Of a DNA stretch of 64,000 nucleotides, positions 21,501 through 33,515 are shown piece by piece; position 1 is the stretch's first letter; the number at the start of each line of letters is the position of its first letter. Position numbers and translations under genes: made by a program. Source of the DNA: Siphonodentalium dalli (Eukaryota > Mollusca > Scaphopoda > Gadilida > Siphonodentaliidae); contig CP136066.1 of NCBI GenBank assembly GCA_032622095.1, positions 59,798,609-59,862,608 of the forward strand, given 5' to 3'. The notes beneath the pieces are model-generated. The model was not told where the DNA came from, made no database searches, and saw only the letters and a list, made by a program, of their open reading frames with translations.

Positions 21501-23903
21501 ATGGATACAAACTTTCGTTTTAAATTTTGTAATGATGGAAGTCCTTTTATTTCTTCGTTTGTCGTCATGTTCTTTGCTGTTCTTTTCCCACATGAGACAT
21601 GGTCATCGCTATCCTGTTCCGAACAGTGTGTCTGTAACCAGATTTCTGGCAAGCTTTTGGTAAATTGCGAAAAACATGTAACTGGATCGATTACATCCAT
21701 TGAAGTGCCTGCCGGGATACACGCTGTAGATGTATTTCTCGGCCCGAGATACGAGGCTGGTAGTAATGTTGATAATTTGTTCAATGATACTTCCTGGGAG
21801 TCAGTTGAAGATTTTGGACTGTATCCTACGTGGCAAGCAACCCTACGTATTAATGGTAAGACATTCCAACGCCTCACCAACGTACGGCGAGCAACAATTG
21901 CTCATGTTAATCCACCATTATGGGAACGGAACGCATTGCAACATTTTAATAAGCTCGAAGAACTTAACGTTAGCAATAGTGATGATCTGCGATTCGATGA
22001 CGCTGCGGATCTTCTTCAACATATATACCACACCCCTCTGGTTCACTTGAACCTGAGTATGACAAACAGGTGGAGAGGATCACTAGCAGCCACTGTCGTC
22101 AGTTTGAAATTCTTACAGACTTTAATGGAATTTAGTTTGAAAGTATTGGATATATCCCGCACTGGAACACTCTTGATAAACAAGGCTTATGTACATGTAG
22201 CTCAGGATTATGGCAATCGTTCTATATTTCACAGCTTGGAAGTTCTGTACTTATCGGATGTATACATAACAACATACGGAGGGGATTCTAGTTGGAAAAG
22301 TATTGAGGTGTTCGGTGATTATCCTTCTCTGAAGAAGTTAGTATCCAGGCAGATTAGAATGTCCAGATATATGCTAGAATCGGATAAAGGTTGTCAAGAA
22401 GAAAGCCGTTGGAAGTCGTGCGACGGTAATATCATATCATTTCCTGAAAATTTAACTGAAATCATAATTGAAGATAATACTTTAATACCACCGTGCTTTT
22501 TACATTATCCGTGTCCAGCATGGAGTCCGTATAATTCCATACAAATGATTTCTCTGAAGAACACAGGAATAGAACGGTTTGAACTGGAACTATTTCGAAT
22601 GTTTATCAAATTGCGAGAATTAGATGTCAGAAATAATAACATTACATATTTCACACCAACTGTATTTATAAATCTGGAACTTCTGAGGGTCGTTAAGCTT
22701 GGAGGAAATCAGATCGGAACAAGCCCAAACTTTCCCTTGGTCGAAATATTTTCATATGCGGAAAACCTTGAATTTATTGACATCTCACGCAACCATCTAA
22801 ATAGTGTGCCCAGCGACATTTTCATGAATAACGCCCAATTGCGCGTGATTGATCTTTCCAGCAACGAACTGGGCGAGTTCACTCTGAAGATTAGTCACAT
22901 GATAAATCTAGAGTTACTGGACTTGAAAAACAATCATATAAAGTATATCGCCGACAATTCTTTGAAAGATATAAATGCACTCTTGTTTCTTGAGAGGAAT
23001 CGTAGTTTCGTGAATTTACTTCGAAATTCGTTTGTTTGTTCGTGTGAACACTTAGAATTCATCGGCCAACTTAAGAACATCAAAGGTGCACTCGTTGATC
23101 CAGAAACTTATGAATGTGACATGAATTCGGAACATCGGAAGCTCCTTGAGGTACACCAAGATGATATCCAGTTTCTGTGTTATGCTCTTTTGCTTAAAAT
23201 ATCTCTATCGTGTGCTGGTGCGGTACTTGTCGGTATCATAGTTGGTGTCGTTTGTTACAAGAAAGGGCTGCTATTTTTGAAATTGAAAGTGAAGTTCCGA
23301 TTTTGGCGATACAGGAACAAGCGAGTGGACGCAACAGATAGGGTCTTCGTTGCTTATTGTGCAAAAGACAAAGACTTCGCGTTAAAACTGTTTAATAAGC
23401 TCAACCCTGGCCTTCAACAGTTGATTCAGACGGAGGGGGACGTACTCTATATAAACGATAAACATTTAAAAGTTCCGGGCTACATTGACGAGGAGATTGT
23501 AAAAGGAATTCGATCTTGTCGGTGCACCATACCGATTATAAGTGAAAACTTTGTTAAAAGCACATGGGCCAATTTAGAAACTTCTTTCACTTGGGCAGAA
23601 AAGAAGCCGATTTTACCAGTTTTCTTGGATAAGATGAAGCAGAGAGATCTTCCAGGCGTGTTGGGTTACTATTACGACAAAAAGACGAGATTACTGTACA
23701 CTGGCGACGCGGCAAAAGATGAAATGTTTTGGCAGACGCTTTTGGTGGGAATAGCAGACGTGTTAAATAAACGACGGGAGTTAGACGTATTAACGAGATG
23801 CCGGGATACCGATGCTGTTGTGCCAACTGATTCTTGCCGAGTCCTGGAAAGAACTGATGTTGAGCAAATATCGGAAATGGAAATGATCGAATCGCGTGTA
23901 TAA
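21501..23903 (+). CDS. Toll-like receptor, copy 2
   Basis: Intact 800-residue TLR. Signal peptide about 1-36 (hydrophobic core FISSFVVMFFAVLF); LRRNT cysteines 39, 43, 45, 56; leucine-rich repeats about 145-500; a mid-ectodomain Cys group (298, 307, 332, 338); LRRCT cysteines 513, 515, 539, 560; transmembrane helix about 561-586; TIR about 612-755 with box 1 RVFVAYCAKD, BB-loop Pro659-Gly660 and box 3 Phe743-Trp744; acidic tail to residue 800. One LRRCT directly before the membrane marks the single-cysteine-cluster TLR type. The start is fixed because the upstream ATG is followed immediately by TAA. Against copy 3 it differs at 12 residues, six of them (390-482) where copy 3 agrees with copy 1. 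No intron is seen; a 5'UTR intron cannot be excluded. Confidence 0.95.
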   Translation: MDTNFRFKFCNDGSPFISSFVVMFFAVLFPHETWSSLSCSEQCVCNQISGKLLVNCEKHVTGSITSIEVPAGIHAVDVFLGPRYEAGSNVDNLFNDTSWESVEDFGLYPTWQATLRINGKTFQRLTNVRRATIAHVNPPLWERNALQHFNKLEELNVSNSDDLRFDDAADLLQHIYHTPLVHLNLSMTNRWRGSLAATVVSLKFLQTLMEFSLKVLDISRTGTLLINKAYVHVAQDYGNRSIFHSLEVLYLSDVYITTYGGDSSWKSIEVFGDYPSLKKLVSRQIRMSRYMLESDKGCQEESRWKSCDGNIISFPENLTEIIIEDNTLIPPCFLHYPCPAWSPYNSIQMISLKNTGIERFELELFRMFIKLRELDVRNNNITYFTPTVFINLELLRVVKLGGNQIGTSPNFPLVEIFSYAENLEFIDISRNHLNSVPSDIFMNNAQLRVIDLSSNELGEFTLKISHMINLELLDLKNNHIKYIADNSLKDINALLFLERNRSFVNLLRNSFVCSCEHLEFIGQLKNIKGALVDPETYECDMNSEHRKLLEVHQDDIQFLCYALLLKISLSCAGAVLVGIIVGVVCYKKGLLFLKLKVKFRFWRYRNKRVDATDRVFVAYCAKDKDFALKLFNKLNPGLQQLIQTEGDVLYINDKHLKVPGYIDEEIVKGIRSCRCTIPIISENFVKSTWANLETSFTWAEKKPILPVFLDKMKQRDLPGVLGYYYDKKTRLLYTGDAAKDEMFWQTLLVGIADVLNKRRELDVLTRCRDTDAVVPTDSCRVLERTDVEQISEMEMIESRV

Positions 23904-26019
23904 GTATTGTGCATTTATATATTATACTGTAACGAGTGACCAGATGCCTGGTGACAGGTGAAGTTTTGGGATATCTCACCACCAAGTTGGCACCAACTTT
24001 ACAACAGTTTAAAATTTCAGCAGTTGTGGGATAGGTAGAATAGTTCTGATATAATTTAATTTTCTATTTAAATCTTAAGAACAAAAGTTAAATATTGTCC
24101 TACTTTAAGCTACCGTCGGTAAAATTTGAGGTCTGATATACACATGGCCACCAATTAGGACAACCGAGGCATATAGTAGTGCCGTACCAGACAGAAATTT
24201 AGCAAATGTTGAAAATTTGGATATACCATGTAGATGGAAAATTAAAAATTTCTTACCAAGTACGGGGTGCAAATGGAATTTCTGGATTTCGTGCTTGTGT
24301 CAATGGGTGCACTGCATATGTAAATTCTAACCTGGACACCAAACGGAGTCCCCCGATTGTGTCACCCACCCCCTCTCTTTGGTATACGCGGGATTCAGAT
24401 CATATTTAGGCAGCACACTGGATTCATACCCCGCTGTTAGCCGTTATACAGGATTTCTACCCCTCTTATGAATGGTAATCGGGATTCTAATAAAAGTATG
24501 GCAACTTTGCTGGCGACACATTTTGAGCCTTTTTTTTTCAATTTATTTTTTGGGTCTCGTTCCCGGTTAAATGATAGAAGTGTGAAGTATATGTCCTTCG
24601 TCACATATATTTGGTTAACCGTGTTGTGCATGATCCCCATCATGTCGTCAAAACTGATAAAGACGTAGATAGAGAGGACCTATTGGAAGATAGTATATAC
24701 AGCTCAGTAATAACTACTAAATAATTACTCCTATCTTATATAGAAGGTATTTGATAACATAATGGTACACCTCAATCTATAATTTGGGAGAGAGATACAA
24801 TACAGTATCATGTTCCAAATTCTTTTTCATAGACTCATAAAAGACTTAAAGTCTTCGAATTTGACTTGGTGATTGCCTATGTATCTGGACTGCGTTCCAT
24901 GCAGGGACCAACAAAATGATAAATACATGGCACTTTTTTATTATACATGGGCTCTGTATGATCAGGAAAGACTTGTTGGTGGATGAGAAAAATGGTCCAT
25001 TTTCAGCACTTATAAAGAGCGTTCGATGAGATTTCTGCATGATAATGTTAAATAAAGAGCGTTCACATGCGGACAGGAACTGAAATATTTAATACATTTC
25101 TGTCACTTTGGTAAGTCTTGAGAACTATATAATATAGTGTTCGTAGAACAAGTTTCTCTCGTATGTATTGACCTACTTTGATCACCAGAATGTGACAAAC
25201 ACAAAGAATCATATATAGATGTGTATTGGTCAAAGTTAAGGGCTAAATATTACGGGTTATTTAAATATAAAATGACCCAACAGCTTAGCCGATCCAATAG
25301 AAATTTTGTACATTATTTTCTCTCTCAATATTGATGTTATATTTTTTTCTACACATTGTCTTATGTCGAATCATTTCTTATTTTTAAATAACAAATTTCT
25401 TAACTTAGAAAAAATTTCTTGAAACAAATTGAACAAATTAAGAAATAAATCTTTCATTTGAGAAAGCATTTTCTTATTAAGAAAATGGTTTCTCAAATGA
25501 AAGATTTATTACTTAATTTTTAAGAAAATTAAAAAATAAATCTTTTATTTGAAGAAAAAAAAAACCCATTTTCTTATTAAGAAAATGATTTCTCAAATGA
25601 GAGATTAATTCTTAATTCTTTCTGGTTTCAAGATTAAATCTATCATATTTGAGAAAAATAACTCCTGTCTGATGGTATTTTCTTAAATGTTTTTAACGTA
25701 ACAGACTTGAGTGGAATATTTTCTCAAAACAGGATTTATTTTCTTAATATTTCTTGTTTCAAGTAATTTTTTTGTTATTAAGAAATTATTTTTGGCAGTG
25801 TGCACTCCACTGATATATATGGGGTGGATTATTAAAATGATTATGAAAAAAATTGGTGTTTCACTATGTATATGAAAACGGACATGTAGCAGTATATTTT
25901 ATTAAAACGTCTTGCTATACTCACACCTATGTTCTTACCCCCCCCCACGCTTTAGGTAACCAATTCACGAGGTTGTCACCTACTTCTTTTGGCACGCGGG
26001 ATTCAGGCTATTTTCAGGC
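23904..26019 (+). other. 3' flank of TLR copy 2
   Basis: Conserved with the other units. AATAAA at 24489-24494 is the candidate poly(A) signal. Diverged minisatellite words occur at about 24385-24490. AT-rich palindromes with AAATCTTTCATTTGAGAAA arms occur at about 25438-25620, again as two adjacent copies. No second gene is seen. Confidence 0.55.
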
Positions 26020-26800
26020 TATACTCTGTTAACGGATTCGAAGGATTCACACCCCCATGTTAACGGGTACGCAGGTTTCACACCGCTCTGTTAACGGTAT
26101 ACGCAGGATTCACACCGCTCTGTTAACGGGTACGCAGGATTCAAACCCCTCTGTTAACTGGTACGCAGGATTCATACCCCTCTGTTGACTGGTACACAGG
26201 ATTCATACCCCTCTGTTAACGGGTACGTAGGATTCACACCCCTTTGTTAACTTGTACGTATGATTCATACCCCTCTGTTAACGGTACGCAGGATTCACAC
26301 CCTCTGTTAACGAGTACGCAGGATTTATACCCCTCTGTTAACGGGTACGCATGATTCATACCCCACTGTTAACGGGTGCGCAGGATTCACACCCTCTGTT
26401 AACGGGTACGCATTATTCACACCCCTCTGTTAACGGGTACGCAGGATTTATACCCCTCTGTTAACGGGTACGCATGATTCATACCCCTCTGTTAACGGGT
26501 ACACGGGTTTCACACCCATCTGTTAACGGGTACGCAGGATTCATACCCCTCTGTTAACGGGTACGCAGGATTCACACCCCTCTGTTAACGGGTACGCAGG
26601 ATTCATACCCCTCTGTTGACGGGTTCACATGATTCATACCCCTCTGTTAACGGGTACAAAGGATTCACACCCCTTTGTTAACTGGTACGTATGATTCATA
26701 CCTCTCTGTTAACGGTACGCAGGATTCACACCCTCTGTTAACGGGTACGCAGGATTTATACCCCTCTGTTAACTGGTATACAGGACTCATTACGCTATGT
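26020..26800. repeat. Minisatellite array 1 of unit 2
   Basis: About 24 copies of the 30-31 bp GGGTACGCAGGATTCACACC word. It is uninterrupted: the MITE present in unit 1 is absent, and CTGGTATACAGGACTCATTA reads straight through near 26772. Confidence 0.9.
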
Positions 26801-27014
26801 TAACTGTGGTATTCGGGATTCAACAACACGTCTTGTGCTCAGCTTTTATAACACAAAATTACACACATTTTGATTATTTTCCAGCCCAAATGAAATATTC
26901 TGTTGTAAATCCGTCTAATGCCTCTGATATGTTGAAGTTATGGATAATATATCAGCATTATGTGTGATAAATATGATATTAAGGTAAAATCACTGAGTAT
27001 TTGTTCGATATTTT

Positions 27015-27335
27015 CTCAACTAGTACGCAGGATTCACCCTTCTATTATAACTGATACTCATGATTCACCCCTCTATTTTAACTGGTACGCAGGATTCACC
27101 CCCGTATTTTGAATTGTATGCAGGATTCACCCCCATATTTTGACTGGTACGCAGGATTCACCCCTCTATTTTAACTGGTACACATGATTCACCCCAATAT
27201 TTTAACTAGTAAGCATGATTCACCACTCCATTATAACTGGTACGCAAGATTGACATCTCTATTTGAACTGGTACGCAAGATTCACCCCTATGTTTTCACT
27301 GGTACGCAGGATTCACCTCTATATGTTAACCGGTA
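27015..27335. repeat. Minisatellite array 2 of unit 2
   Basis: About 10 copies of ACTGGTACGCAGGATTCACC + CCTCTATTTTA, fewer than unit 1 (about 13) and far fewer than unit 3 (over 30). Confidence 0.85.
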
Positions 27336-27577
27336 CATGCACACTGTATTCATGCATGGTCAGGGACAGTTGTAGGGGTGGCACTTGAGAGTTGGTGCAT
27401 ACCCACCCGAGTTGCTGCGATTTGACCCACATAAAAGTTGGTGCATAATATTTGACATACCTGAGATGGTGCATGCTATTTTTCTAATTTAAAGGGACTC
27501 AATGAATGCGAAGTGGGTTCATGTGAAGTGGGTTCATGTGAAGTCCAGTTAGTCCAATAAGATACTAATGTTTGATA

Positions 27578-27965
27578 AATACTTAAAGGCGCGGATGGCC
27601 TTCGCGGTGGGCATTGATGTTAATTAGTCGCATCCGTTAAAACCACCATAAACATACAGATTATTATAATATAGACAAATTTTGTTCTTATACCGATCAC
27701 AAATATCGTGTAAATAGTACGTTATAGTCAAGTGTACAAGTACGCTTTGTGTTGTAAACAAAAGCCAAAATGTTTTACAGAACTGGCTTATGTTTACACA
27801 ACACAGCGTACGAACTTGACAATAATCTACTATTTACGCGATGTTTATGATTGGTATAAGAAAAAAATAAGTCTATATTTTAATATTCTTTCTGTTTATC
27901 TCAGTTTTAACGGGTGTGATTATTTTAACGACATACCCACCTCGAAGGCCATCCGTGTATTTAAT
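27578..27965. mobile_element. Foldback/MITE-like element, unit 2 copy
   Basis: Counterpart of 15090-15485 at very high identity, with the same imperfect inverted halves. Frames inside it are not protein-like. Confidence 0.6.
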
Positions 27966-28818
27966 GGTTGACATTGAAAAAGGTCAAAACATTGAATAAT
28001 ATTCTGAAAGTCATATCAAGACTAACCTATTTTAAAGTCATATCAAGACTAACTTATTTTAAAGACATAGTATGGACTTGTTCGGGTGCGTGGAATTTAT
28101 AAGTTAGTACTCAGGCGGTATGCCAATATGGGGAATGTAGCAATCTACTAACATCACCAAAATTTCAAAGATATCAACCATACCACTCCATAGAAAACAT
28201 CGTCGGAACTGCGCCCAATTGTACATATTTACATCTCGATCCGGGACGCAACTATCGGCGATAATCTAACACAAATGATTTCGCCATCGAGAGCCATTGC
28301 ATTTAATTAATATATAAGAATGACAATGTGTATCGTTAATTTGGATTGATATTAGTAACAAATAACTAATTTTAGGAAGATTATTCTAAATTTCTATTTG
28401 ATCACCCAACCGGATTGTTTCACATCACTTTAACTTACACTACACGATTATTAATGACAAATTTTTATATTGGTTGACCGAATGTAAATATATATAGGCC
28501 TATATGTATTGGTGTAATTACCGGTTCAGTGTCCAACGTTTCGTAATGTATGTAAAGCCCTTTCACACTTTTCCATTTTCCGGATGCCTTTGCCGGATCG
28601 TTTTAAGCATATATATATATCGTTGGACGTTTCACACATGTCAGGACAACGCATCCGGCAATTACATTTATTAGCTCGGACTAAAAATGGTCCGTTTCTC
28701 GAAAAATTAACTGTTAGGGAAATTCTGCGTGGCGTCATTTTGCGTGGTATATCCCCACAGTGCACGTGTGTTTGTCTTTTGAAAGTTATTATTAAAATGC
28801 CAAAAATAGAAAGAGAAT
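27966..28818. other. Gene-free part of unit 2 with possible decayed transposon end
   Basis: Contains CCTTTCACACTTTTCC (from 28559) and CCGGATGCCTTTGCCGGATC, then continuous sequence into the MADF-like fragment. The order, terminal-repeat-like word then MADF-type frame, suggests a dead PIF/Harbinger-like element; the far end was not found. Confidence 0.35.
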
Positions 28819-28941
28819 GATCTCAACTTCACCGAGGATCTTATCCGTAGTGTTAGGAAATATGTTTTCCTATACGACCCGAAGTATAGAAGTCATCCCG
28901 ATCCGCAGAAATGCCTGAATTCCTCAGAGGAAGTAAAATGA
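28819..28941 (+). pseudogene. MADF-like domain remnant, unit 2
   Basis: Frame from 28819 reads DLNFTEDLIRSVRKYVFLYD then a PKYRSH...EEVK segment and stops at a TGA (28939). ATG at 28797 is out of frame by one base and an in-frame TAG lies at 28807, so it cannot make a protein as it stands. It shares the Trp-to-Ser change with unit 1. Confidence 0.45.
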
Positions 28942-29600
28942 GTTGGGAAATGATGGCCACAGTATAGCGACTAGTTTTAAGTCAATATTCATACTAAATT
29001 TTCAAGGAAATCTGGCAATCATTTCCGAACTATTCCTGCCATGACCTGCATGTCACTTAACGTACATAATTGGTATTGTTCGCACTGCATGGTAGCAGCT
29101 TTTCTGAGGGAGGGTCGCAAATACTCAACAGTAGGAAAATGGAAATAATAGACCACCACTGGACTGACGGCTGAACTTGTCAAAACTGTTTGATGATTCT
29201 GGTACCCATGATCTCTGAAACTTAATGGTGGAGTATCCAGATCTCTGAATGCGTTATAGTAGATATTATACATATGTTATTTTGCGTTTGGTTTATATGG
29301 ATGAGACGAGTCTATATATTTAGATTCCTCGTGTACCCTAATCACAATTTGCCATACGAATATGGACATTGGTATACTATAATGATCAAATCGGAGATAT
29401 AGGGGACCGAAGTCACCAATTAAGGGGCGTTGACAATTAATCTCATTTGGAAATGTTCGGATAATAAGTTCAACAAATGACTCGACGTTGTTTGTTGAGC
29501 TTATACTATCTGAAAAATTTCTATGGGTCACCGAATAGCAATTCTGCGTTGTCTGCTTTGGTACTGTCAGCATACCCTGAAAATCAACAATATACCCTTT
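28942..29600. other. Terminal conserved block of unit 2
   Basis: Same as 16984-17635 in unit 1. It ends in AACAATATACCCTTT, after which unit 1 continues CAATTCATG and unit 2 enters insertion 1. No gene. Confidence 0.5.
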
Positions 29601-29805
29601 TATCCACCGCTCACTACGTTCATTGACTACATAAAGCCTGCCTAATAAACGTTACATTTATTACGTCAATGTAGCTTTATTAGGTCAACGTAGCTTTATT
29701 AGGTTAGTACTACTTTATGACGTAATTTGATATGCAAATTGCGCAGGTAACTAAGGACGTCAACCGGCCTTAATGACGTCATTGTGATTTCAGAACGTTT
29801 TTAGC

Positions 29806-30640
29806 TCACCTGAGACGAAGTCTCCGGTGGAGCTATAGTCATCACTCCTCGTCCGTCGTCCGTCCGTCCGTCTGTCTGTCTGTCTGTCCGTCTGTCCGTC
29901 CGTCAACTTTTTTAAAAACATCTTCTCCTCTGAAACCATCATACCAAATTGGTTCATATTTGGTGTTGATGTTCCCTAGGTGACTCTCATTCAGATTTGT
30001 TCAAATGAGGTCACTGGCTCAAATAGTTGCCAAACCAGGGTCATAACTCTATTCCTCCACAGTAATTCTTACAACAACTTCTTGTCCATAACCATTGTGC
30101 CGATTTAGCTAATATTTGGTATGGAGGGTCCTTGGGTGATTGGTGTTCAGATTTGTTCAAATGAGGTCACCCGGTCAATTAGTTGAGAAATCAGGGCCAT
30201 AACTCATAGTAATTCTTACAATGACTTCATCTACAAAAATATTCGGCCGATTTAGCTTATATTTGGTACTGAGGGACCTTGGGTGACTGGGAATCAGATT
30301 TGTTCAAATTGGATCACTGGGTCATTAGGGGCAGAGCCAGGGACATAACTCTAAAAACCAAAAAATTACATTTTTGTATTTTGATCATATTTGGTGTGGA
30401 TGTTCCCTAGGTGACTGTCATTCAGATTTGTTCAAATGAGGTCACTGTGTCAAACAGTTGCGAAACCAGGGCCATAACTATATTCCTCCTTGGTAATTCT
30501 TATAACGACTTCTTGTCTATAACCATTGTGCCGATTTAGTTTATATTTGGTATGTGGGGTCATTGAATGACTGGGGTTCAGATTTGTTCATATGGGGTCA
30601 CTGGGTCAAATTCGGGTGCAGGCAGGGCCATAATTCCCCA
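29806..30640. repeat. Dispersed family 3 repeat (TTTGTTCAAATGAGGTCACT type)
   Basis: Begins AGCTCACCTGAGACGAAGTC and a CCGTCCGTCCGTCTGTCTGT tract, followed by about four units of ~165-190 bp containing ATATTTGGTATGGAGGGTCC, TTTGTTCAAATGAGGTCACT and GGGCCATAACTC. Relatives lie at 32080-32700, 53850-54280 and 57930-58720. Confidence 0.75.
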
Positions 30641-30957
30641 AAAAATAATAAAAAATTCAGGAACTCCTTGATCAATTTAACATACAAAAAAATTTATCAC
30701 CCTCCCCCCACATGACCCAGAACCCCACCCTGCCCCCAACCAACAGCATTCCACCCTATCTCATTTCCTAACTCACAGGATCTCCCCCACCAGCATATTA
30801 AGTCAATTGTATTAGCTACAGACAGAGAGAGAGTTAATATAAATACACACACAGGCATCAATTGAGATGTTTATCAGGCTGACAGGTGTGAACTTAATGC
30901 ACCAGACAGCACTCATGCCAATGTGTGTTATTAAAATAAAAACAAATTATTGTTCTC

Positions 30958-31400
30958 TAACCTGAATTTAGTGTGTCTGGCATTTGCAGAATGAGGTTCC
31001 CAGAGGGTGAATTTAGTTATGCTACCCTGCACAGCAGTCTAGCATCACCAAATACACTAGCCAGGGTCCTCATTCTGCTTAAGCCTCATCTTCTGGGAAG
31101 TATATAGGCACTTAAATTGACATTTTTACTTACTTTTTCCCTTCTATTTAGTTTCTATATCCCCCAATTTGTGAATATAAAATGCATAATTGAGGTGCCC
31201 AGTGGGTGCACATCACCAACTTTAACTGGATAACTTCAATCTAATGCTATGTCTCCCATAGCAGTTGAGGCCTACACAGAATGAGGTCCTCAGATGGTGA
31301 ATTTGGTGATGCTAGCCCGCATTGCAGGATTGTGTCATTAAATTCACCCTTATGGGACCTCATTGTGCAAATGTCAGACACTATGTTCAGGCTTGGCTGT
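30958..31400. repeat. Imperfect foldback element
   Basis: The left arm (about 30958-31075, AGAATGAGGT..GGGTGAATTT, GTCTAGCATCACCAAAT) pairs with the reverse complement of the right arm (about 31270-31400). The ~190-bp centre is unstructured. Ends are approximate. Confidence 0.6.
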
Positions 31401-31872
31401 TCGAATATTATGTTCTTAACCACCAGTATCCAATTGAACTCATTATACCCTGAAAAGAAAACTTGGGGGGGGGGGGGGTATATTGGATTGAATTTGTCAG
31501 TATCTATGTCAGACTGTTTTCCCATCCATCCATCTGTCATGTCTCTATACGTCCATCAATTGTTTTCTTCTCCAGATACATATTAAAGACCAAATGGGTT
31601 TAAATATTTAGGTGTGGATGTAAATCCTTGTTTTGAACACAGCTGTAGGAGTAACACAATACATTGGTATCACTGGGCAAATGTTTGTGCCATCATTAAT
31701 TATCTTCATGTCAACAGGTCTCCCAGACATTCTTGTTGCTGATAGTGGCTTTATGAATGGAATTTTATCCCATGTTTATCTCAGATACAAATTGCCTGTT
31801 TGAAAGATAAAGTTTATTTTTACTATTAATATTAACCATTTCATGACCAGAGTTGTGCTGGTGAGACCCTGT

Positions 31873-31936
31873 GCTTGTGCATTCTCTTATATATGCTCCC
31901 ATGGGAAGCCTCCCATATAAAAGAAAATGCACTGGC
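31873..31936. repeat. Diverged hairpin of the GCATTCTCTTATATATG family
   Basis: GCATTCTCTTATATATGC and a diverged inverted copy flank CCCATGGGAAGCC. It is a single-hairpin relative of the nested structure at 2481-2743, 29 kb away. Confidence 0.6.
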
Positions 31937-32079
31937 TTTCCAGGTCATGGTAATTTTGTTAAGGCAATAGGCATCCAAATAAATGATGTATGTCATATTC
32001 TTGCAGGGATGTCGCCACTGTGTTGGGGGGGGGGGGGGGGGGGTGATTTACAGATTTGTTCAATGAAATGTAATTTTTG

Positions 32080-32760
32080 AGCTCACATCTTCTCTAGACT
32101 GAATGGGTTCATATTTGGTGTAGATGTTCCCTAGGTGACTTACATTCATATTTGTTTAAATGAGGTCACTCTATCAAATGGTTATGAAGGCAGGGCCATA
32201 ACTCTTGCTCTCCATAGTAATTCTTAAAAACTACCTCTTCTGCTGTACCTTCAGGTTGAACGGGTTCATATTTGGTATGAACAGTCCTTGGATGACCTGG
32301 AGTTCAGATTTTTTTCTTCAAATGGGGTCATTGGTTTTAAATGGGGTCAACTTGTCAACTAGGGGTCAAGCAAAGGAAAGTTTTCCTCTTAATATGCTTC
32401 CTTCACACAGACCATCAGGTCTATTTTATTGATATTTAGTATGAAGGGTTCTTTGGTATCTGGGATTCAAATTTATTCAGATGGGGTCACCAGATTAAAT
32501 AGACTGGGACCAGGGACATAACTGTATGTCTCTATAGTAATACTTAAAAATGTCTTCTCAAGAGAGGTTGGACTATTTAGCTTACATATAGTATGGAGGA
32601 TCCTTTAGTGACTGAGATTCAGATTTGTTAACATGAGGTCAACCTGTCAAGAAATGACGGGGCTATGGGGACTTCACTTAAAACATCTACCTTGGAACTA
32701 CCTGACTGATTAATCTTGACATATATATGTTGTTTTCGGGTTCATGGATAATTGGGCTTC
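32080..32760. repeat. Family 3 dispersed repeat, second copy
   Basis: Three to four diverged units with TTCATATTTGGTGTAGATGT, TTTGTTTAAATGAGGTCACT and GGGCCATAACTC, same orientation as 29806-30640. Confidence 0.65.
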
Positions 32761-33391
32761 AAACATGTCTAAATAGTTTATAAAACGGTGCTTGTGAGAT
32801 TGGAAATTTCGAACAATTGAGAAAGTTTGAGACGTCAGTTGTGAAATTCTAACCTAAGACTTGGGAATCTGGAGCCCGGTCAGGAGGGGATATGTTTAGC
32901 TGGAGGGGGATATGTAGTGTTCCATTGGTAATTTAAGGGTAGATATTCGCTGATCGACATGAAGCCTCTCTAGCCACATATCCTGTGTAGATCCGCTTCT
33001 TTTAAAGTGATTATGAAAAGTTCTGACTGTTATGGTCTCAAGAGTCCCAGTCTTATCAGTCTTTGCAGTCTGGTGAGCGACCCCACAGTCTTTGACTGTC
33101 TTGTTATCGTGTATAATTCACTAAAATAATTCGTAAAATGATATATGTTTTAGCTCAAAAACATCTATAAATCCTCAGAACAAGGTCTGCTTATAATAAA
33201 TGTAAAAATGCCAACGAACTATTTCGCTCTAAGCTGCACTTCGGTTTTCCCACGTCATGAATGCTAATTGGTTTGCTTGACCTAATAAATGTAATGGCGT
33301 CATCGAAGTAACGAATGTAAAACTGAGGAAAATGACAGATTTACCTCACAAAAGGCAAGTTTTGTGCGATGGATAAATAAAATATGAAGCG

Positions 33392-33515
33392 AGTGTCGTC
33401 GCTTAAACTGTTTATGTCCGCTCGGGGGATTTGGCATCTATTGGACTCGGCACAGCCTCGCCCAATAGATGCTCAAACCCCCCTCACGGACATAAACAGT
33501 TTAAGCGACGACACT
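33392..33515. repeat. Hairpin with perfect 29-bp outer arms
   Basis: Arms 33392-33420 and 33487-33515 (GTCGTCGCTTAAACTG core) are perfect; imperfect inner arms include GCATCTATTGG / CCCAATAGATGC. The loop is ACTCGGCACAGCCTCG, resembling the loops at 2149-2166 and 7630-7652. Confidence 0.8.

Larger units (their letters stand above)
17684..29600 (+). repeat. TLR segmental duplication, unit 2
   Basis: Begins at the CCCCGAGGAAGTTAATATTT tract shared with 42690 in unit 3. Upstream flank 17690-20980 matches 42690-46200; the TLR and 3' flank match both other units. The copy is interrupted at about 29600 by insertion 1 and resumes at 33533-33570 (CTCATGCAAATACTCTGAAA) before the 9.1-kb transposon. 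Confidence 0.85.

Noticed and set aside
23587-23985. Antisense 132-codon frame over the TLR 3' end, also at 48804-49202
   Set aside because: Shadow of the TIR coding sequence; low-complexity composition and no recognisable domain.
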